Positions 34,639-40,712 of a DNA stretch of 40,712 bases are shown here, in pieces (position 1 is the stretch's first letter; every line of letters starts with the position of its first letter). A program made the position numbers and the translations under genes. Below the pieces are notes generated by a model. That model made no database searches, was not told where the DNA came from, and saw only the letters and a program-made list of their open reading frames with translations. Source of the DNA: Sporosarcina sp. (GTDB lineage Bacteria > Bacillota > Bacilli > Bacillales_A > Planococcaceae); the NCBI GenBank assembly GCA_029263895.1, contig JARIDO010000039.1, positions 1-40,712 on the forward strand. The letters run 5' to 3'.

Positions 34639-36336
34639 ATGAACTACGTCATCATTGCACTATTCATATTGATAACAGCTACTATAATCGCCTTTTTATT
34701 TAGGCGCAAACATATTCGTGAAATAGGAAAATTAGAATATGAAAAGCTACAAATTCAACATAAACCGATTTTAGAAGAAATGACAAAAGTGAAACAATTG
34801 AATATGACAGGTGAAACTGAAGAGAAGTTTGAGCGTTGGAGAAATGAATGGGCAGAAGTGATGGATATACATATGCCGAAAGTAGACTCATTACTATTTG
34901 ATACGGAAGATATGGTAGACCGTTTCAGATTCGGTAAAGCAACAGCTATTGAAAAAGAAATTCAAGAGAAAATTCTGTTTTGTGATAAAAGAATGAATGC
35001 GATACTTCATGAACTCAATGAATTAGTAGGAAGCGAAGAAAAGAATCGTATTGAAATGGAAATGTTGAAAGAACAATACCGTTCTGCAAGGAAGACAGTT
35101 CTAGCGCATCATCATTCATTTGGTGTAACTGCAGAACCGCTTGAAAAAGAATTGGAATCATTCAATCCGCATTTTGAGAAATATGAAGAACTCACTATCC
35201 AAGGGAATTACTTACAAGCTAGAGAGATAGTCATATTACTTACTGAAAAAGGTGATCGTGTATATGATCTTATTCATGAAATTCCTTCATTGTTAACGGA
35301 AGTGCAAACAAAGATTCCGACTTCAATACGTGATTTACGTTTAGGGATTAAAGAAATGGAAGAGCAAGACTATTTCATCGAACATCTAAATTTACCTTCT
35401 CTTCTTGAAAATATCGAAGTTGAATTAGAGGAAATTCGTTCGAAAATTACTGATTTACTTATTGAAACCGCACAGCAACAAACAAATGAAATTAACGAAC
35501 GAATTGATTCTTTTTATGATGCGTTAGAAAAAGAAGTTACATCGAAACACTATGTGGACGTTAATTTTGAAGTCATTTTAAACACATTTAATGAAATTAA
35601 AGCAACGGCTAATAAAACTTCGGACGAATCAGCTTACATACAACAAAGTTACCGTCTACCTGATGAAGAAGCCCAAGTTCCAAAACAAATTCTGAAAAAA
35701 CTTGAATCGATTGAAAAGCGATTTGATGTTTTGATAAATCGAATTGAAGAAAATACATCAGCATATTCAAGTCTGCACGAAGATTTGTTTACAATGAGTG
35801 AAGAGTTTGAAGTGATAATCATCGAATTAGAAAACTTCTCAACGAGAATGGAAAACTTAAGAATTGACGAGAATAGTGTACGATTGAAACTTGAAGAGCT
35901 GTCCCGTAAATTACAAAACACTGAACGGAAATTACTAAAAGGTAATATCCCGGGTATTCCAGAAGACATGGATGCGCGCATAGAAGAAGCAGAAGAGCAA
36001 ATATATATTGTTGGTCAAAGCTTAGAAGAAGTGCCATTAAACATGAAACTTGCCGATGGATATTTGGAAAACGCAGAGAAGTCTGTTCATGATGTTATCG
36101 GTAAAGTTGAAGAATTACTCGAAAATGTAATGTTAATTGAGTGGATAATTCAATACGGTAACAGATACCGTGCATCTAACCCTGAGATGCACAATAGACT
36201 TCTGGAAGCTGAGGACTCATTTAGACAATTCCGATATGCAAAAGCATTAGAGGAAGCGGCAACAGCTGTGGAAGATGTCGAGCCTGGTGCAATGAAGAAA
36301 ATTGAGGAAATGGTTAAAGAAACATCGATCGTGTAA
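34639..36336 (+). CDS. ezrA: Septation ring formation regulator EzrA
   Basis: A 565-residue division protein. One N-terminal membrane segment (residues 2-20, YVIIALFILITATIIAFLF) is followed by an entirely helical, Glu/Lys-rich cytoplasmic part with spectrin-like repeats. EzrA limits FtsZ ring formation to mid-cell and links FtsZ with wall synthases in Firmicutes. Length matches B. subtilis EzrA (562). AGGGGG lies about 7 bases before the ATG. It is followed after 88 bp by iscS; braB and hisK of the B. subtilis region are absent. Confidence 0.95.
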   Translation: MNYVIIALFILITATIIAFLFRRKHIREIGKLEYEKLQIQHKPILEEMTKVKQLNMTGETEEKFERWRNEWAEVMDIHMPKVDSLLFDTEDMVDRFRFGKATAIEKEIQEKILFCDKRMNAILHELNELVGSEEKNRIEMEMLKEQYRSARKTVLAHHHSFGVTAEPLEKELESFNPHFEKYEELTIQGNYLQAREIVILLTEKGDRVYDLIHEIPSLLTEVQTKIPTSIRDLRLGIKEMEEQDYFIEHLNLPSLLENIEVELEEIRSKITDLLIETAQQQTNEINERIDSFYDALEKEVTSKHYVDVNFEVILNTFNEIKATANKTSDESAYIQQSYRLPDEEAQVPKQILKKLESIEKRFDVLINRIEENTSAYSSLHEDLFTMSEEFEVIIIELENFSTRMENLRIDENSVRLKLEELSRKLQNTERKLLKGNIPGIPEDMDARIEEAEEQIYIVGQSLEEVPLNMKLADGYLENAEKSVHDVIGKVEELLENVMLIEWIIQYGNRYRASNPEMHNRLLEAEDSFRQFRYAKALEEAATAVEDVEPGAMKKIEEMVKETSIV

Positions 36337-36349
36337 TCGTAAACATTAT

Positions 36350-36384
36350 TGCCACCGGCGCGATTTGTGCAGGTGGCTTTGTCA
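36350..36384 (+). terminator. Weak hairpin between ezrA and iscS
   Basis: GCCACC pairs with GGTGGC around an inner GCGC/GTGC stem, followed by TTTGT. It may be a partial terminator or attenuator. Confidence 0.45.
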
Positions 36385-36424
36385 CGTAAAAGATAAAACT
36401 CAAATTTTGAGAGGAAGTCCAAAT

Positions 36425-37558
36425 ATGATTTATTTTGATAATAGTGCTACTACTCAGCCGTCCGATACTGTGCTTTCATCTTTTGTAGAAGTGAATCAGC
36501 GTTACTTCGGGAACCCTGCTTCCTTGCATTCGGTTGGAAGAGAGGCTGAAGTGCTACTTGAGAAATCGAGGGAACAAATAACAAAACTCTTAGGTTCAGA
36601 TAAGCTAGAAGTTATATTTACTTCTGGTGGCACAGAAGCAAATAATATAGCCATACTCGGTTTTGCACATGCACTTTCAAATAGAGGGAAACATATTATT
36701 ACAACGAAAATTGAACATTCATCTGTTCTTAAATCAATACAAAGCCTCGAGAAACAAGGGTTTGAAGTAGATTATTTATCGGTGGATGAACAAGGGTTAA
36801 TTTCATTAACAGAGCTTATAAAATTACTTAGAAAAGATACCATATTAGTTAGTATAATGCATGTAAATAATGAAATTGGTACAATTCAACCGTTAGAAAA
36901 ATGTGCTGAAATAATTAAAAAAAATTCTAGAGCAATCTTTCACTCAGATACTGTTCAGAGCTTTGGCAAGTTACCAGTTCATTTAACAGAACTTGGACCT
37001 GATGTTATATCGATATCTGCCCATAAAATTCATGGCATAAAAGGTTCTGGCGTACTTGTCATGAAAAAAGGCGTTAAGCCAATTTCAACCAGTTTCGGTG
37101 GTGGTCAGGAAAATGGTTTACGTAGTGGAACTGTGTCGGTTGCAAATGCAGTTGCAATTGCGAAAGCAATGCGAATAAGTGTTGAGGAATCGAAAGTGGA
37201 ATCATTTCAACGATGGAGAAATCGATTAATTGCCTCTTGCAGTCGTTCCTCAAAGGTTCTTATTTTAGCAAAGGATGCTGGCGCACCACATATTCTTTCA
37301 ATTGCTTTTAAGGGTATTAAAGGTGAAGTCGCAGTGAATTATTTTCAAGAAAACGACATTCTGATTTCTACTTCGAGTGCTTGTTCTTCAAAAAGCGGGA
37401 AAGTAGGACACGTTATAGAAGCGATAGGAGTTCCAGTTGATTTCAAGGACGGAGTCGTACGGATTAGTTTTGGGAATAACAATAGTGAACAACAAATAGC
37501 TATTTTTGAAGAGGTTTTTGCTCAGTTTATAGAGCTACTTGAAAGGGGAACGAAATAA
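36425..37558 (+). CDS. nifZ: Cysteine desulfurase (NifZ/IscS type serving ThiI)
   Basis: A 377-residue class V PLP enzyme. PLP Lys201 is in SAHKIHGIKGSG; catalytic Cys320 is in STSSACSSKSG on the flexible loop; HSDTVQSFGK and TSGGTEANN complete the fold. It takes sulfur from cysteine and passes it to ThiI for 4-thiouridine in tRNA. The frame is open 41 codons upstream into ezrA, but MIYFDNSATT at ATG 36425 is the canonical start, with GAGAGGAAG upstream. Its stop overlaps the thiI start (TAATG), so translation is coupled. Confidence 0.95.
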   Translation: MIYFDNSATTQPSDTVLSSFVEVNQRYFGNPASLHSVGREAEVLLEKSREQITKLLGSDKLEVIFTSGGTEANNIAILGFAHALSNRGKHIITTKIEHSSVLKSIQSLEKQGFEVDYLSVDEQGLISLTELIKLLRKDTILVSIMHVNNEIGTIQPLEKCAEIIKKNSRAIFHSDTVQSFGKLPVHLTELGPDVISISAHKIHGIKGSGVLVMKKGVKPISTSFGGGQENGLRSGTVSVANAVAIAKAMRISVEESKVESFQRWRNRLIASCSRSSKVLILAKDAGAPHILSIAFKGIKGEVAVNYFQENDILISTSSACSSKSGKVGHVIEAIGVPVDFKDGVVRISFGNNNSEQQIAIFEEVFAQFIELLERGTK

Positions 37559-38760
37559 TGGTGTGGAATGAATTGCTTATACGTTATGGCGAAATGTCGT
37601 TAAAAGGTAGAAATCGAAAGGAGTTTGTACAAAAACTCCGTTTTAATATAAAAGACGCATTATCAGATTTAAAAACGATCACTCTTAAATCCGAACGGGA
37701 TAGAATGTTTCTTTTTGCTGATGATCCAAACGATATGAAAGAAGCGATTTTAAGACTTCCGAATGTATTTGGAATACAATCTTTTAGTCCAGTTGCAAAA
37801 TGCGAAGCAACGATTGAATCGATACAAAACAAAGCAATTGAAGTTGTTGGTTCGATCGAAACGTCTGGGAAATCATTTAAAGTCGAAGTTAAACGTACTG
37901 ATAAATCATTCCCAATGGAAACGAATGAACTCCAACAAGTAGTTGGGTCAACTGTCCTAAAAAATATCGAAGGTTTAACTGTGAAAATGAAAAAACCTGA
38001 TATTCTTTTGAAAGTAGATATACGAAAGGAAGGAGCTTACTTAACAGCAAGAGTATATAGAGGTGCAGGTGGAATGCCAGTAGGCTCAAATGGTCATTCT
38101 TTACTCATGTTGTCAGGTGGTATCGACAGTCCAGTTGCAGGCTACTTAATGATGAAACGTGGTGTTTCAATTGAAGCAATCCATTTTGCAAGTCCACCAT
38201 TTACGAGTGAACTCGCTAAAGAAAAAGTAATGGAATTGGCTGAAAAGTTAAGTACGTACGGTGCAGCTGTTAAACTACACGTAATACCGTTTACAGACAT
38301 ACAACAAGAAATTGTGAAACAAATTCCGGCGAATGTATCCATGACAACGACGCGTAGATTGATGCTGAAAATTGCCGATAAAGTCCGCCAAGAACAAGGA
38401 GCACTTGCAATTGTAACTGGAGAAAGTCTTGGGCAAGTTGCGAGTCAGACACTTGAAAGCCTTACAGCCATTAACTCAGTAACTACGACACCAATTTTAC
38501 GTCCACTTATATCAACTGATAAATTAGATATCATTTCAATATCTCAAAGTATTGGCACATATGACATTTCTATAAGGCCATATGAAGATTGTTGTACAAT
38601 ATTTACGCCGTCGAGTCCGAAAACAAAGCCAAAACTTGAGAAAGTGGAGTATTATGAAAGCTTTACTGACTTTGAGTCGATGATTGAACTAGCGGTAGCG
38701 AATCGTAAAACTTATGTATTACCAAGAGAAGCTAAAGATGAATTCGAAAACCTGCTGTAA
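37558..38760 (+). CDS. thiI: tRNA 4-thiouridine synthetase ThiI
   Basis: A 400-residue enzyme that adenylates and thiolates U8 of tRNA. An N-terminal ferredoxin-like domain (NELLIRYGEMSLKGRNRKEF) and THUMP domain (about 60-165) bind tRNA; the PP-loop SGGIDSPVAG is at 186-195. The C-terminal rhodanese domain of E. coli ThiI is missing, as in B. subtilis, where the partner desulfurase NifZ is encoded just upstream; here that gene overlaps the start by one base. Confidence 0.96.
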   Translation: MVWNELLIRYGEMSLKGRNRKEFVQKLRFNIKDALSDLKTITLKSERDRMFLFADDPNDMKEAILRLPNVFGIQSFSPVAKCEATIESIQNKAIEVVGSIETSGKSFKVEVKRTDKSFPMETNELQQVVGSTVLKNIEGLTVKMKKPDILLKVDIRKEGAYLTARVYRGAGGMPVGSNGHSLLMLSGGIDSPVAGYLMMKRGVSIEAIHFASPPFTSELAKEKVMELAEKLSTYGAAVKLHVIPFTDIQQEIVKQIPANVSMTTTRRLMLKIADKVRQEQGALAIVTGESLGQVASQTLESLTAINSVTTTPILRPLISTDKLDIISISQSIGTYDISIRPYEDCCTIFTPSSPKTKPKLEKVEYYESFTDFESMIELAVANRKTYVLPREAKDEFENLL

Positions 38761-38789
38761 TTGATGAAAATATTACCACGTAAATCTTC

Positions 38790-38819
38790 TGCATGGATTT
38801 CCTTAAACGGACCATTCTA
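38790..38819 (+). promoter_or_regulatory. Sigma-G-type promoter of the SASP gene
   Basis: TGCATG (38790-38795), a 17-bp spacer, CATTCTA (38813-38819), close to the forespore sigma-G consensus (TGMATA, 17-18 bp, CATACTA). It is placed 23 bp before the start codon, leaving a short leader that still includes the AAGGAGGTGG ribosome site. Confidence 0.65.
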
Positions 38820-38841
38820 TATGCACAAGGAGGTGGTAATC

Positions 38842-39051
38842 ATGGCGAACAACAACAGCGGAAATTCAAATCAGCTTCTAGTACCAGGCGTAAAACAAGC
38901 ACTTGACCAAATGAAGTATGAAATTGCGACAGAATTTGGAGTACAGCTTGGACCGGATGCTTCATCGCGTGCCAACGGATCCGTCGGCGGAGAAATTACA
39001 AAGCGATTAGTGCAGCAGGCCCAATCACAAATGAACGGTTACCAAAAATAA
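38842..39051 (+). CDS. sspA: Alpha/beta-type small acid-soluble spore protein
   Basis: A 69-residue spore DNA-binding protein. The two conserved blocks are present: [20 protein letters not shown], with the GPR protease cleavage motif around EIATEFG, and [12 protein letters not shown]. It coats forespore DNA in A-like form and protects against UV and heat, showing the organism forms endospores. The frame is open 27 codons upstream, but AAGGAGGTGG directly precedes ATG 38842. Located between thiI and ytcI as in B. subtilis; monocistronic with its own terminator. Confidence 0.96.
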   Translation: MANNNSGNSNQLLVPGVKQALDQMKYEIATEFGVQLGPDASSRANGSVGGEITKRLVQQAQSQMNGYQK

Positions 39052-39062
39052 AAAGTGTTGAG

Positions 39063-39099
39063 AAGTCGTTCCGGAAGTATATCCGGAACGGCTTTTTTA
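39063..39099 (+). terminator. Terminator after sspA
   Basis: A stem AAGTCGTTCCGGA / TCCGGAACGGCTT (one G-T pair), loop AGTATA, T run. Confidence 0.9.
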
Positions 39100-39156
39100 T
39101 AGTGTAGACGAATAACTTCGAATTCATTCATGAACTTTCTAAATAAAAAACATCTT

Positions 39157-39184
39157 TTGAAAAATCAGATTACTTTGGTATAAT
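39157..39184 (+). promoter_or_regulatory. Sigma-A promoter of ytcI
   Basis: TTGAAA (39157-39162), a 16-bp spacer, perfect TATAAT (39179-39184), 32 bp before ytcI. Confidence 0.7.
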
Positions 39185-39216
39185 GAGTTTAAATTATGAA
39201 GAAGGAGAGTTGCCTG

Positions 39217-40712
39217 ATGAATCAAGACAATTTGCAAGCTCCAGAACATTATAATATCGTGAACGAATTCGAAAAATTTGCAACAGGTGAAAAGAAAAAA
39301 GCCTTAGTATATGTGAACGCTAAAGGTCATGAAAAAGAAATTACATATGATGAGTTAATTGAATCGGCAAACAGAGTCGCGAATGTATTCATTAAAAATG
39401 GTCTGCAAAAAGGGGATGTAATATTCGTAATGGTTCCGCGTTTAATGGAAGCCTATAGTACGTATATTGGTGCACTTAAAGCGGGTTTGGTTGTAATTCC
39501 GAGTTCAGAAATGCTAAGACCGAGTGATATTGAATATAGATTAGTTCATAGTGATGCTAAAGCGATAATAGCCCATGAAGATTATGCAGAACATTTTACT
39601 GCTGTCAATGATACAACAAACATTCAAATTTTCGTTGTAGGAAAAGCGGATAACGGACAAACGTCCTTAACCGATGAAATGAAAAAGTCTTCCAACGTAT
39701 TCCAGCCGCCAGTAACGAGCAGCTCGGATATAGCATTCCTATCCTATACTTCGGGGACAACAGGAAAACCAAAAGGAGTTGTTCATACGCATGGTTGGGG
39801 ATATGCACATTTACGTACCACAGGGGCCAGTTGGTTAGGGATTGAAGAACAAGATGTAGTTTGGGCTACAGCAGCACCTGGATGGCAAAAATGGATATGG
39901 ACGCCGTTCCTTTCTGTACTTGGAAGTGGAGCAACAGGGCTTGTTTATGATGGGAAGTTTGATGTGAATACTTATTTTTCACTCATCAAAAAATATAACG
40001 TAAATGTGCTTTGCTGTACACCAACAGAATATCGTTTCATGGCGAAAGCGGAGCATTTAGATTCATTTGACCTTACATCAATTCGGAGTGCAGTCTCTGC
40101 AGGAGAACCTTTAAATCGTGAAGTGATAGAAACATTTAACGATGTATTTGGCCTTCAGGTTAGGGATGGCTACGGGCAAACTGAAAATACCTTGTTAGTT
40201 GGAACGATGTTAGGGATGAAGGCTAAACCAGGATCAATGGGCAAACCTACACCCGGTAATAGAGTAGATATTATTAATGGAGAGGGAAAGATATGTGCAG
40301 TAGATGAGGTTGGAGATATTGCAGTGCATATAGCAACACCCGCACTATTTAAAGGATACTTGAAGGATCCAGAAAGAACTAAAATGCAATTTAGAGGTGA
40401 CTATTATATTACTGGGGATCGAGCAAAAATGGACGGAGAAGGCTATTTTTGGTTTGAGGGACGTGGAGACGATATTATTATTAGCTCTGGATATACGATA
40501 GGGCCATTTGAAGTAGAAGATGCTTTAACAAAACATCCAGCAGTACGAGAATGTGCAGTAGTGGCGAGTCCAGATGAGGTAAGAGGAAGTGTTGTAAAAG
40601 CATTTATCGTTCTTCGTAATACAACTATAAAAAAGGATGAAAAACTAGTTCAAGAGTTACAAGAACATGTAAAACAGCTAACTGCTCCGTATAAGTATCC
40701 ACGTAAAATCGA
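39217..40712 (+). CDS. ytcI: Short/branched-chain acyl-CoA synthetase, AMP-forming (YtcI/MbcS-like), 5' part
   Basis: The first 498 codons of a 521-residue ANL-superfamily ligase that completes at 1-197. Motifs: P-loop YTSGTTGKPKGVVH, WTPFLSVLGSG, A5 motif DGYGQTEN, A7 motif YYITGDRAKMDGEGYFWFEGR and hinge IIISSGYTIGPFEVE. It lies next to sspA like ytcI of B. subtilis; related S. aureus MbcS activates methylbutyrate and isobutyrate for branched-chain lipid synthesis, so such a substrate is likely but inferred. It differs clearly from AcsA (19973-21691) in the region before the A5 motif. GAAGGAGAG precedes ATG 39217. Confidence 0.9.
   Translation, partial: MNQDNLQAPEHYNIVNEFEKFATGEKKKALVYVNAKGHEKEITYDELIESANRVANVFIKNGLQKGDVIFVMVPRLMEAYSTYIGALKAGLVVIPSSEMLRPSDIEYRLVHSDAKAIIAHEDYAEHFTAVNDTTNIQIFVVGKADNGQTSLTDEMKKSSNVFQPPVTSSSDIAFLSYTSGTTGKPKGVVHTHGWGYAHLRTTGASWLGIEEQDVVWATAAPGWQKWIWTPFLSVLGSGATGLVYDGKFDVNTYFSLIKKYNVNVLCCTPTEYRFMAKAEHLDSFDLTSIRSAVSAGEPLNREVIETFNDVFGLQVRDGYGQTENTLLVGTMLGMKAKPGSMGKPTPGNRVDIINGEGKICAVDEVGDIAVHIATPALFKGYLKDPERTKMQFRGDYYITGDRAKMDGEGYFWFEGRGDDIIISSGYTIGPFEVEDALTKHPAVRECAVVASPDEVRGSVVKAFIVLRNTTIKKDEKLVQELQEHVKQLTAPYKYPRKI
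40586..40712. repeat. Right copy of the 127-bp terminal overlap
   Basis: Identical to bases 1-127; see there. The repeat begins inside a codon of ytcI and has no biological boundary such as an att site or inverted end, which favours an assembly overlap rather than a real duplication. Confidence 0.95.

Noticed and set aside
36302..36424. N-terminal extension of the cysteine desulfurase into ezrA
   Set aside because: The extension reads through the ezrA end and intergenic hairpin; the canonical MIYFDNSATT start follows at 36425.

Overview
The window is low-GC Firmicutes DNA from an endospore former. Gene content and order match Bacillales, most likely a Planococcaceae (Sporosarcina-like) species. 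This rests on a Tyr T-box before tyrS, an alpha/beta SASP gene, acuABC/acsA, ccpA, ezrA, a ThiI without a rhodanese domain, and near co-linearity with the B. subtilis ackA-to-ytxG segment. The genus is inference.

The first 127 bases (1-127) repeat exactly as the last 127 (40586-40712), and the acyl-CoA synthetase gene cut by the window ends joins in frame across them into a 521-codon ORF. The sequence is therefore a closed 40,585-bp circle in whatever assembly produced it. It has no replication gene but carries normally single-copy chromosomal genes (rpsD, tyrS, ezrA, ackA). Read as a circle, the order follows the usual Bacillales chromosome except at one junction, ald | degraded ISL3 element | ytxG (9875-11393). 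That IS has no flanking target duplication. An IS-bounded excised circle, a tandem amplification or an assembly closure would all look like this.

Layout: 1-197 end of ytcI; 295-1312 first dead ISL3 copy; 1446-7808 rarD, nadK (-), sppA-yteJ-tpx, ytxK-ackA; 7853-9702 universal stress protein (-) and alanine dehydrogenase; 9875-11393 second dead ISL3 copy; 11582-12707 ytxGH behind a sigma-B-like promoter; 12783-14921 a large FtsA/PilM-like ATPase (-) that appears to start at CTG; 15087-17285 aroA and ccpA; 17341-19800 acuABC (-), divergent from acsA; 21731-24613 a class A penicillin-binding protein (-); 24678-26247 T-box and tyrS; 26333-29526 a small accessory island (divergent XRE regulators with three shared operator-like repeats, a K+ channel, a secreted coiled-coil protein, a possible 40-aa protein); 29810-30632 rpsD with a putative S4 leader (-); 30760-33918 a GGDEF protein and methionine gamma-lyase; 33971-34450 free-methionine sulfoxide reductase (-); 34639-38760 ezrA, iscS, thiI; 38842-39051 SASP gene behind a sigma-G-like promoter; 39217-40712 start of ytcI.

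Functional themes: an acetate node (AckA, AcsA, the AcuA acetylase and AcuC deacetylase with target Lys549 present in AcsA, and the regulator CcpA); 4-thiouridine/thiamine sulfur transfer (IscS-ThiI, overlapping start and stop); cell division and wall (EzrA, class A PBP, FtsA/PilM-like protein); stress and redox (Tpx, UspA, YtxGH, fRMsr). No rRNA, tRNA, CRISPR array or intact mobile element was seen.
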